Assembly (NCBI GenBank): GCA_028281425.1
Contig: JANQJX010000020.1
Location: 1 to 5,116 of the forward strand
DNA: 5,116 bases
Direction: 5' to 3'
Source: Simkania sp.
GTDB taxonomy: Bacteria > Chlamydiota > Chlamydiia > Chlamydiales > Simkaniaceae
The notes beneath the pieces are model-generated. The model was not told the DNA's origin. It did no database searches and saw only the letters and a list, made by a program, of their open reading frames with translations. How positions within the stretch are numbered: the first letter of the stretch is position 1; the number at the start of each line of letters is the position of its first letter. This document shows positions 1-5,057 of the stretch, one piece after another. The translations under genes and the position numbers were made by a program.

Positions 1-2
1 AA

Positions 3-65
3 AAACTCCACGAACTTCTCCCCGATGAATGGGCTAAAGCTCAAGCATCATCAGACACTTCCTAA
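3..65 (+). pseudogene. C-terminal tail of a probable IS66-family transposase (cut by window edge)
   Basis: A plus-strand frame open from the window edge encodes about 20 residues, ending KLHELLPDEWAKAQASSDTS before TAA at 63-65. A short tail with an L-x-E-L-L-P-x-x-W core resembles the C-terminal end of IS66-type (TnpC) transposases as I remember them. The strongest support is positional: the stop lies about 30 bases before a sequence that looks like an IS66 terminal inverted repeat, as expected for the last gene of such an element. The gene is partial because the window starts inside it; whether the rest is intact cannot be seen. It is the only plausible plus-strand coding segment here and its orientation is opposite to all other genes. 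With only 20 residues visible the family call is moderate. Confidence 0.5.
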
Positions 66-97
66 TCTGTGTCAACCTGGCTTCCGGTTACGCTTAC
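66..97 (+). mobile_element. Right terminus of an IS66-type insertion sequence
   Basis: The bases end in GGTTACGCTTAC at 86-97. Read inward from the outside, the terminus is GTAAGCGTAACCGGAAGCC, and IS66-family inverted repeats typically begin GTAAGCG. The boundary lies 32 bases after the stop of the candidate transposase tail, a normal distance. If 97 is the last base of the element, the adjoining eight bases GATACATG (98-105) would be one copy of the 8-bp target duplication typical of this family. The left end and the second target copy are outside the window, so this rests on one end only. Confidence 0.55.
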
Positions 98-193
98 GAT
101 ACATGGGCAACATAGGCAAAAATATCAAATAAATTACTGTTTTTCAGCATCGATGATTTTACCTATATTTACAAATAAAGGGTTATTGAATTT
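98..193. other. Short AT-rich spacer between IS end and the HGG gene
   Basis: I see no credible gene here. It holds the possible target duplication GATACATG at its left edge and an 8-base palindrome CATCGATG at about 149-156. No GC-rich hairpin followed by a T tract is present after the stop of the leftmost minus-strand gene, so no intrinsic terminator for that operon can be called. Confidence 0.5.
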
Positions 194-430
194 TTAAATC
201 AGCGCCCTGCGGCAAGATTTTAGAAACATTTGCACTTTCTTTTTTTCTTGTAAGGCTTCTTTGGCATACAATCCATATCTTAAAGCAGCTTGTCGGCGTA
301 ATTCTTGAGCCTTCTTGCTACCAAGAATCCCTCCATGCATGCAGCAAACTTTCATGCCTTTGACAGCATATTTTTTGCAACGTAACCCACTTCGTTTGCT
401 TTTGGCTTGACATTGTTGTCTTTTATCCAT
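194..430 (-). CDS. Small Cys/His-rich HGG-motif protein (HGGxSTG-like), phage/element associated
   Basis: A 78-residue basic protein if started at ATG 430. Residues 7, 18 and 29 are Cys and residue 32 is His, giving C-x10-C-x10-C-x2-H, a plausible metal site, directly followed by HGGILGSKK and then a helical stretch with RYGLYAKEA. This is the layout of the small HGG/HGGxSTG proteins common in proteobacterial prophages and islands, where the fuller pattern is C..C..HGG..G..HGLY. Their biochemical role is unknown to me; a DNA-binding or packaging-related role is only a guess. The frame also allows GTG at 460 and ATG at 445. I prefer 430 because the family-like region begins there and GGAAG lies about 8 bases upstream. 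It follows the previous gene by 20 bases and appears complete, ending in a short helix rich in Lys and Arg. Confidence 0.72.
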   Translation of the reverse strand: MDKRQQCQAKSKRSGLRCKKYAVKGMKVCCMHGGILGSKKAQELRRQAALRYGLYAKEALQEKKKVQMFLKSCRRALI

Positions 431-450
431 GGGGTCAACTTCCATTTTTT

Positions 451-1032
451 TCAGACACACTTCCCATCATAACGGCTTTGGCCCTGATCCTGCATATGAA
501 TGACATTGATCTGCTGCGTTCCTTTATTGCGATATTTTGTAAGAGCTTGAATACTTTCTTGAGACAATTTCAACATTTTCATTGAAAGAGTTCCAAAATG
601 TTGAGAATGACATACCATGTCCGCATTAGAACAGAGATTCAGATATTTCATTCCTTGCTCATGAAGGATGAAATGTTGCGCTAAAAGTCTTGCTTCAACA
701 GGATCTTGAGGTTGCATTTTTTGAAGAAGAGCAATGGATTTATTGAAACTTGCCTGATTGAAACCTTTGGGGAATGCAGCAGCTGTTTCTATCATAAAAT
801 CAAGGGTCGTCTCAGGATCAAGACCTCCTCCTAAAGCCGCAATCGAGCTAAAAAATGTGTCCAATGTTTCATGATCCCGTAACATTTCAGGAGACATTTC
901 TTTTCCTCCAATCCAAAGCGTCTCAATCATTGGATTCCCAGATGCATCTTCGGTAAATTCTGCTTTGATATGGGACGTAAAAAATGCATCCAGCAAGCTT
1001 TGTTCTTTTTGATGGCTTATCGGTTTGTTCAT
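451..1032 (-). CDS. Conserved hypothetical protein, usual neighbour of HGG-type proteins
   Basis: A soluble, mostly helical protein of 193 residues with no signal peptide or membrane segment. Three in-frame ATGs stand at 1038, 1035 and 1032. AAGGA at 1039-1043 is correctly spaced (6 bases) only for the third, so I start at 1032. The C-terminal half carries PVEARLLAQHFILHEQGMKY, then a helix with LKLSQESIQALTKYRNKG and a tail QQINVIHMQDQGQSR. I recall the same architecture (a 'two-thirds helix, then Q-x-V-x-V-x-H-V' tail) in alphaproteobacterial hypothetical proteins encoded beside HGG proteins; this is memory, not a search. No catalytic motif is apparent and I assign no function. It is intact, unlike the ATPase gene upstream, and lies 86 bases after that gene's stop, separated by the GTGAG repeat cluster. 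Confidence 0.68.
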   Translation of the reverse strand: MNKPISHQKEQSLLDAFFTSHIKAEFTEDASGNPMIETLWIGGKEMSPEMLRDHETLDTFFSSIAALGGGLDPETTLDFMIETAAAFPKGFNQASFNKSIALLQKMQPQDPVEARLLAQHFILHEQGMKYLNLCSNADMVCHSQHFGTLSMKMLKLSQESIQALTKYRNKGTQQINVIHMQDQGQSRYDGKCV

Positions 1033-1038
1033 CATCAT

Positions 1039-1043
1039 TCCTT
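1039..1043 (-). promoter_or_regulatory. Ribosome binding site deciding the start of the 193-residue protein
   Basis: On the minus strand AAGGA precedes three consecutive ATG codons. It abuts the first, is 3 bases from the second and 6 from the third, so only the ATG at 1032 has normal spacing. Confidence 0.55.
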
Positions 1044-1051
1044 CTTTTTTA

Positions 1052-1114
1052 GATGAGAATGGTGAGACTGGGTGAGATTTTTAAAGAATCTCACCGTCCT
1101 CACTGGTCTCACCC
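1052..1114. repeat. GTGAG/CTCAC repeat cluster with nested hairpins
   Basis: On the plus strand TGAGA recurs at 1054, 1064 and 1074 (10-base period), and CTCAC recurs at 1090, 1099 and 1108 (9-base period), so three copies face three inverted copies. A perfect 9-bp stem forms between GGTGAGATT (1071-1079) and AATCTCACC (1087-1095) with a 7-base loop. A second, 8-bp pairing links GGTGAGAC (1061-1068) and GTCTCACC (1106-1113). Alternative pairings between the inner and outer copies are possible. The cluster fills the gap between the DUF927 stop and the next gene. There is no T tract after the stem on the minus strand, so it is not a standard terminator. It could be a protein-binding iteron array, an RNA switch or attenuator, or a processing site. 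Confidence 0.7.
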
Positions 1115-2319
1115 GATTTTAAATCATATCTGCAAATATTTTATCTCCGTAAAAGCGGTAACATCTTACAGAGCCATCAAGTCCAGGAAGTTTTTCACCT
1201 CTAGAACTTTTACCTTGGTTATCGGGCATCAGCCATTCCTTAGTCACTAAAATCTTTGCAACATAGTTGGAATCGATGCCTTTACAAATATCGTTTTTAA
1301 ACACTTCCTGAAACACATAAAAATGTGTATTGCCACCTACTATTTTTTTGAACCCAGCTCTATTCATGGTTTTAGAAAGATCTTCTTCCCAGTTGGAAAA
1401 ACGGCTGTCACCATGCAATTCAAAAAAATGACGCACCTGTTCCAAAGCCCTCTTTTCTTCTTGCAAACCCGCTCCTCCCCGATTGTTAATCCAGCTTTTA
1501 AAACATGCTTCAGCTGCCCACATAGCTTCCTGATCCGGCCACCCTGTGATCTTATATTCTGTTGCTAATGTCCCAGCTGCAGCAACAAAGGCAAATTTGC
1601 GAAGAACGCGATCGACTTGACCGCTATGATTTTGACAAGAATGCCTTTTAATAAACGTGTCGATAAGTTGTTGCATTTTTCCTTTTACCTGAGAAAGCCC
1701 TTGTTTTGTCATTTTTCGAATGAACATACGTCCTGCACATCCAAAAAATTGATCGGAAACTTGACAAAGATTTCTAGAAAACGTAGATCCTGAATTGGCT
1801 TCATGAAGAAATTCAAAGGCCCCATATTTGTCCGTATCCGAAGGAATATCGACAATGCGAACTTCTTGACCCGCCCGAATTCTTTTACCTCCTTCACGCA
1901 TGTGTTCTGCAAGGCTGATTTCACCACTGGAGAGAAAAAGCAGCCGCCATTTGTGTTTTCGCCTCGCATCAGCACACTTGGTAGCACGTGATTTCCCCAT
2001 ACCATTCGCTAACATGTATGCCGTTTCTCCAGCTTCCTTTGAACCTATTTGCCCCAGTTCATCTAAACAAAGCAAAGAATCATTATGAAGAGTTGCAATA
2101 GATTCAAGTCCATTGGAGGTTGCTCTCCAAGTATGAACTATTTCCTTCCCTCCGAAAACAGACGCTGCAACTTTTAATGTTGTTGTCTTTCCATTGCTGC
2201 TAGGACCTCGAAAATGAAACCCGCAATTCTCCTCATTCATAATTTTAAGAAGAGGCGCTGCAAACGCGACGCTGACTGCAAAAGAAAGTCGTGAATTATC
2301 AACGCAATATTTACAGATC

Positions 2320-2325
2320 TTTTTT
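2320..2325 (-). other. Frameshift site 3 in the DUF927 gene (A6 tract)
   Basis: Upstream the frame reads LEEWQK, and one frame away downstream it reads ICKYCVDNSRLSFAVSVAFA, a direct continuation of the family pattern. CAA AAA AGA would be restored to CAA AAA AAG by one additional A, making A6 into A7. The ATG at 2330 is a chance codon inside this junction, not a supported gene start, as no ribosome binding site precedes it. Confidence 0.75.
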
Positions 2326-2752
2326 GCCATTCCTCAAGTGTTCCTGCAATTTGATAGGCTGATTTTTGAGGAGAAAGTGACTGAAAGAAAACACTTTCAT
2401 TTTCTTGTCTTAATCCAATAGATTCATCTGGAAACACATAAATTTCTTCCATCCATCCAATACGGTTAACACACATGGCTTTTAACTGTGGCTCAGTTGT
2501 CTGGATATATGTTGTTAACAATTCACGAGCCTTTCTTCCTGGGGCAATTTGTAAACCCATCGATAAAAGATTACGACGATATTCATTGCCATCTCCGGCT
2601 AAAAGCTCCATCGGCATTGCCCATTGATGATTTCTTCCATCAGCATCCATGAATTGCAAAAGTCTTCCATGGTTTTCGCCATTTTGATCACGTGTAAGTG
2701 CCAAAACATTAAGAAGAGAACATATCCAGATAGGTTCGGAAATCTTATTTCC

Positions 2753-2755
2753 TTT
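2753..2755 (-). other. Frameshift site 2 in the DUF927 gene (A3 tract)
   Basis: The upstream frame gives GIWHVPEL, and the downstream frame gives KGNKISEPIWICSLLNVLA after an in-frame TGA at 2759-2761. One added base in the AAA of CTAAAGG joins them seamlessly. The exact base could be elsewhere within roughly 2745-2762. Confidence 0.65.
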
Positions 2756-2889
2756 AGTTCAGGGACATGCCAGATTCCCTTCTTGTTTAAATAAAAACGA
2801 TTATTAGATATCCCATTGATTTTATTCGAAGTTTCTACTACATTGTGTTTAGATGTAGATGAAGAAGTTGCCTGTTTGCCAGCAGGCTC

Positions 2890-2896
2890 TTTTTTT
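2890..2896 (-). other. Frameshift site 1 in the DUF927 gene (A7 tract just after the start codon)
   Basis: ATG AAA GAG is followed by seven A. As written, the frame ends after 18 codons at TAA. With six A it becomes MKEKKEPAGKQATSSS and continues into the recognisable DUF927 region. The downstream frame has no ATG, GTG or TTG of its own before the homologous part, so this start and a slip or lost base are needed. Confidence 0.65.
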
Positions 2897-2901
2897 CTCT
2901 T

Positions 2902-3096
2902 TCATAAATGCCCTCCATTTTGGTTCTCAACCCATAGAAAAAATTGATTTTCATCGATTAGGATGCGCCTTCCGACCCTTTTGATGACTTTATTAAAACC
3001 GTTAAATTCAGCATTGAAGATGTAATAACGAAGAGCAGCTTGTGTAGGCCATTCATGATAATTGTTCCATTTAGGAACAGGAATTAATTTTGCCAT
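2902..3096 (-). CDS. AlpA/excisionase-like DNA-binding protein, 64 residues
   Basis: A complete 64-residue basic protein starting at ATG 3096, with AAGGAG at 3104-3109 and a 7-base spacing. The core reads WPTQAALRYYIFNAEFNGFN, followed by KVIKRVGRRILIDENQFFLWV. It has the short helix-turn-helix plus 'GRRILID...F..W' wing seen in AlpA/MerR-like excisionases and in small regulators that precede DUF927 or primase genes. Such proteins bind element DNA to direct excision or activate transcription. The next gene starts inside its stop (ATGA overlap), so the two are probably translationally coupled. The control region immediately upstream, with repeated TTAATNGGAT sites, is a natural candidate target, but binding is inferred. 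The protein is intact although its operon partner is broken. Confidence 0.75.
   Translation of the reverse strand: MAKLIPVPKWNNYHEWPTQAALRYYIFNAEFNGFNKVIKRVGRRILIDENQFFLWVENQNGGHL
2911..2916 (-). promoter_or_regulatory. Strong ribosome binding site of the DUF927 gene
   Basis: GGAGGG on the minus strand stands 5 bases before ATG 2905, inside the end of the AlpA-like gene. It fixes the DUF927 start despite the frameshift a few codons later. Confidence 0.7.
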
Positions 3097-3103
3097 TTTT
3101 TGG

Positions 3104-3109
3104 CTCCTT
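3104..3109 (-). promoter_or_regulatory. Ribosome binding site of the AlpA-like gene
   Basis: AAGGAG on the minus strand, 7 bases before ATG 3096. Confidence 0.65.
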
Positions 3110-3140
3110 ATTTTTTAATTATTCACCCCTTTTCTATATA

Positions 3141-3169
3141 ATTAAATGCAAGGTGTCATTTAAAGTCTA
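3141..3169 (-). promoter_or_regulatory. Candidate promoter of the AlpA-like/DUF927 operon
   Basis: On the minus strand TAGACT (3169-3164, four of six matches to TTGACA) is followed after exactly 17 bases by TTTAAT (3146-3141, five of six matches to TATAAT). It lies about 45 bases upstream of the AlpA-like start and just downstream of the palindrome array. In such AT-rich DNA other -10-like hexamers exist (for example TATATA nearby), so this is only the best-spaced pair. Confidence 0.4.
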
Positions 3170-3184
3170 TTAAGTGGCTGATAT

Positions 3185-3289
3185 TTAATAGGATATAAGT
3201 TAATTTAATTGGATCATCCAATTATCTCTATGAAGAAAAAAAAGATCTATCTTAATAAGACAAAAAATTTAATCGGATTATCCGATTAA
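3185..3289. promoter_or_regulatory. Operator-like array built on TTAATNGGAT
   Basis: Two near-identical palindromes stand 64 bases apart, centre to centre. The first has 9-bp arms (3206-3214 and 3216-3224, TAATTGGAT C ATCCAATTA). The second has 10-bp arms (3269-3278 and 3280-3289, TTAATCGGAT T ATCCGATTAA). The one base that differs between them differs in both arms, keeping each site symmetrical. A lone half-site TTAATAGGAT lies at 3185-3194, 20 bases before the copy at 3205-3214. A weaker palindrome, AAGAT CT ATCTT (3242-3253), sits at the midpoint of the two. Spacings of 20 and 64 bases are close to whole helical turns. This suggests a dimeric regulator binding cooperatively upstream of the operon promoter; the protein is not identified. 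Confidence 0.65.
3262..3289 (-). terminator. Possible weak intrinsic terminator of the integrase/Abi-like operon
   Basis: Read on the minus strand, the second palindrome TTAATCGG-ATAAT-CCGATTAA is followed immediately by ATTTTTT. It lies about 30 bases after the restored stop of the Abi-like gene, the expected place. The stem is AT-rich, and the sister palindrome at 3206-3224 has no T tract, so an operator role may be primary and termination secondary. Confidence 0.35.
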
Positions 3290-3319
3290 GAAGTCAAAAT
3301 CTACTAAAACTTCCAATAA

Positions 3320-3905
3320 TCAAGATTTGGGCCCTGGCTTTTTTTCAGGGGATCGAGGATCTACTCCGCGAATTGCTTTTAGAAGGGTATCATTTTTAAC
3401 ATCAATATCGAAGAATTGTTTAATATTTTTGATTAGATCTTCAAACTCTTTTTTCCCTAAAATCTCTTTGTGTCAGCGTTCGATCTTTTTGCCAATATTT
3501 ATGAGCACCAGCTTGTACAAATTGCTTTAGCACTGATACAGGCTTAGGAGGCAAATCTATATTTTTGACACCTTTGAATCGAATTTTAGAATCCAATTTT
3601 TCCAAATTAGAAAGAATATTTTCTGCTTGCCGAAACAAACGATTTACATTATTTTCCATCGATAAATAAGTGAATAGTCCACGGTTGACTTTGACGACAA
3701 CATCATTGGATTCAATTTCCCACAACGTTCTTAATCTATTAGCTTTTGAAGGCCCCTTTGCATGATACTTTTCCGAATCAATCGGAATTTCATAATCTTT
3801 AAAAAATTCTGTGAATTCTTTATCGCTTAAATCTAGAACAAATCCATGTTCCATTTTAAACAGTTTTTCAAATACTTTTTTCTCATGAAATTTTAAATCA
3901 GACAT
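3320..3905 (-). pseudogene. Abi-like protein (N-terminal region of abortive-infection type), frameshifted near C-terminus
   Basis: The start is ATG 3905, inside the last codons of the integrase (8-base overlap), with GGAGGTG at 3913-3919 upstream. A longer ORF from 3950 merely runs through integrase sequence. Residues 21-35 read GFVLDLSDKEFTEFF and 51-65 GPSKANRLRTLWEIE. This G-[YF]-V-L-D-x-[ST]...EFF...SKANRLR-x-[FL]-W pattern is, as I recall, the N-terminal region of abortive-infection (Abi_C-type) proteins. The remainder shows no domain I recognise. The written frame stops at 3441-3443, but one base fewer in GGGAAAAAA (3449-3457) continues as KKEFEDLIKNIKQFFDIDV and on to TGA at 3320, giving 194 residues. 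It is a possible phage-defence cargo; function is inferred and the family call is moderate. Confidence 0.55.
3449..3457 (-). other. Frameshift site in the Abi-like gene (GGGAAAAAA)
   Basis: The written frame gives TLTQRDFREKRV then stop, while the neighbouring frame gives GKKEFEDLIKNIKQFF and runs 40 more codons. Removing one G or one A joins them as QRDF-R-KKEFEDL. A different repair, with the shift upstream at the CAAAAAG near 3487, would also need to remove a TGA at about 3474-3476, so it is less economical. Confidence 0.5.
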
Positions 3906-4963
3906 GTGTAAACACCTCCATAGTTTGAAGCATATTTCTCTTATGTTCATGTGATAGGTGGGCGTAGCGCTTTGTCATTTGCAAGCTTTTATGTCCCAGA
4001 ATTTCGGCGATTTGTCCATAACCATACCCTTGCATTGCCAAGTAGGATGCTGTGGTATGCCGAAGATCATGAAAGACAAAGTCGTGAATATTAGCTCTTT
4101 TTAAAGCAGATTCCCAAGCTGAGCGGATATCAATGGGCTTTTCAGGACTGTTTGGAGAAGGAAATACCAGCAAAAACGTTTTTTGGGTTCGATGACTTTT
4201 TAAAAGTCCTTGCATCTCTGTGCTAAGAGGCACTGTTCTAGGAAGATCATTTTTGGTCTGTTGCAGATAAATCCATTGATTGTCGAAGTCGATATTTCCC
4301 CAATTAAGAGACAGAATCTCTCCTTGTCTCATCCCTGTCTGTAAGGCTAATAAAACAATTGTAAAAAGAAAGGGATTTCTACTGCTTTTACATTGTTTAA
4401 GTAAAATAAACATTTCTTCTTTGGATAGATAGCGAAGACGTCCTGTTGCATTTTTTGGTTTTTTAATTGAAAAGACAGGGTTATTTTTGATCCATCCCCA
4501 TTCATTTACGGCAATGGAAAATAGATGAGACAAACTGGAAAGATAGCGAACAACTGTGGAAGAAGATCTTTTTTTGCCTCGAAGGGTTTTTTCATTAAGG
4601 AGTTGATCTCTGACTCTAGCGATATGAGAAGGATGCATCTTTGTAATTTTAAAGGCCCCTAATTCTTTTTTCCATCGCATCAAATGACGTTTAACATTTT
4701 TAGCGTCTTTTGGCTTATAAGGAACAACTTCTGCAAGATACCTGCTCAATGGCATCTGATAAAGTTTTAGATTCACTAAGAGCATGACTTAAATATTCAC
4801 CTTTCTCTATATTGGACTCTGTAAGGCGTTTCCATCGCTTTGCATGAGTAAGGTTTTTGAATGTTTTCGAAATAGGCGGATTGCCTTTCATGCGAATACG
4901 GACGCGATAGGAAACTTCTCCGCTTTTTGAGACTCTTCTGTCAATACCTTGAGGGATATTCAT
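3898..4963 (-). pseudogene. int: Tyrosine site-specific recombinase (phage-type integrase), one frameshift
   Basis: This would integrate and excise the element by recombining attP with attB. Restoring one base gives 354 residues, a normal length. The start is ATG 4963, because AGGAG sits 5 bases upstream; the in-frame ATG at 4999 is poorly spaced. The N-terminus IDRRVSKSGEVSYRVRIRMK is an arm-type DNA-binding domain, and the core-binding domain follows the junction. The catalytic set is complete: Arg 212 in TGMRQGE, Lys 237 in QQTKNDLPR, His 298/Arg 301 in HDLRH, His 324 in LGHK and Tyr 333 in KRYAHLS. The frame breaks between SDAIE and RYLAEVVPYKPKDA; dropping one base at about 4741-4747 (GAGCAGG to GAGAGG) repairs it. 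The longest undamaged stretch, 4785-3898, has the whole catalytic domain but lacks the arm domain and a credible start. The Abi-like gene overlaps its stop. Confidence 0.88.
4741..4747 (-). other. Frameshift site in the integrase gene
   Basis: ATT GAG CAG GTA TCT is out of frame with the continuation AGG TAT CTT GCA GAA. Removing the C at 4744 gives AIERYLAEVV, typical of this junction between arm and core-binding domains. Unlike the other breaks, this one is not in a homopolymer. Confidence 0.7.
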
Positions 4964-4968
4964 GCTAA

Positions 4969-4973
4969 CTCCT
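4969..4973 (-). promoter_or_regulatory. Ribosome binding site deciding the integrase start
   Basis: AGGAG lies 5 bases before ATG 4963. The upstream ATG at 4999 has only GAGG two bases away, too close for normal initiation. Confidence 0.6.
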
Positions 4974-5037
4974 GAATTTAAATTTTTCGAGTTAGTCATG
5001 TCCTCTTTTGCCTCCAGACATTGAATTTTGTCTTTTA

Positions 5038-5057
5038 GTGGTCCTCAAATGGTCCAC
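5038..5057. repeat. Imperfect palindrome/direct repeat of TGGTCC upstream of the integrase
   Basis: GTGGTCC (5038-5044) and GGTCCAC (5051-5057) pair at six of seven positions around TCAAAT, and TGGTCC also repeats directly with an 11-base step. It stands about 75 bases upstream of the integrase start, a place where an operator or an integrase arm site could lie. I see no tRNA gene or recognisable attachment core between 5000 and 5116. Confidence 0.4.

Larger units (their letters stand above)
1119..2905 (-). pseudogene. DUF927-family P-loop ATPase (putative replication helicase), three frameshifts
   Basis: This is a DUF927-type element ATPase, a family found in phages, plasmids and islands and probably acting in element DNA replication. 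Restoring one base at each of three sites gives 595 residues, a normal length. The start is ATG 2905, with GGAGG 6 bases upstream and an ATGA overlap with the preceding stop. Segment order: a Lys/Ser-rich leader; RFYLNKKGIWHVPEL; IWICSLLNVLALTRD; WAMPMELLAGDG; the Walker A motif GPSSNGKT (about 234-241, Lys 240); the Walker B motif LLCLDE (about 278-283); LFLSSGE, sensor-like (about 323-329); and an intact C-terminal domain ending in YRFYGDKIFADMI. Shifts lie at 2890-2896 (one A too many), 2753-2755 (one base short) and 2320-2325 (one A short). The longest undamaged open stretch, 2330-1119, keeps the whole ATPase core. Family assignment is strong; the exact activity is inferred. Confidence 0.85.

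Noticed and set aside
1061..1095. Intrinsic terminator after DUF927
   Set aside because: The stem is good but there is no T tract on the minus strand after it, and it is part of a wider repeat array.
1052..1114. CRISPR array
   Set aside because: Repeat units are about 5-8 bases with 9-10 base periods and both orientations; there are no 25-40 base repeats or spacers.
1709..2005. 98-codon minus-strand frame inside the DUF927 gene
   Set aside because: An alternative frame within the intact ATPase core; no family resemblance and no start signal.
1053..2088. Plus-strand open frames opposite the DUF927 gene (65, 81, 62 and 62 codons)
   Set aside because: They lie antisense to a well-supported ATPase gene, lack convincing ribosome binding sites and show low-complexity, non-family sequence.
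2848..2905. An 18-codon peptide read from ATG 2905 in the written frame
   Set aside because: It is the by-product of the A7 frameshift; the neighbouring frame continues into the DUF927 protein.
3449..3454. Programmed ribosomal frameshift in the Abi-like gene
   Set aside because: The tract lacks a proper slippery heptamer in the reading frame, and other nearby genes carry similar one-base breaks, so error or decay is simpler.
3327..3530. 67-codon plus-strand frame
   Set aside because: Antisense to the end of the Abi-like gene; no start signal, and its composition follows from the opposite strand.
3906..3950. Upstream start of the Abi-like gene at 3950
   Set aside because: These codons overlap the integrase C-terminus in another frame, while ATG 3905 has a strong ribosome binding site and begins the family-like sequence.
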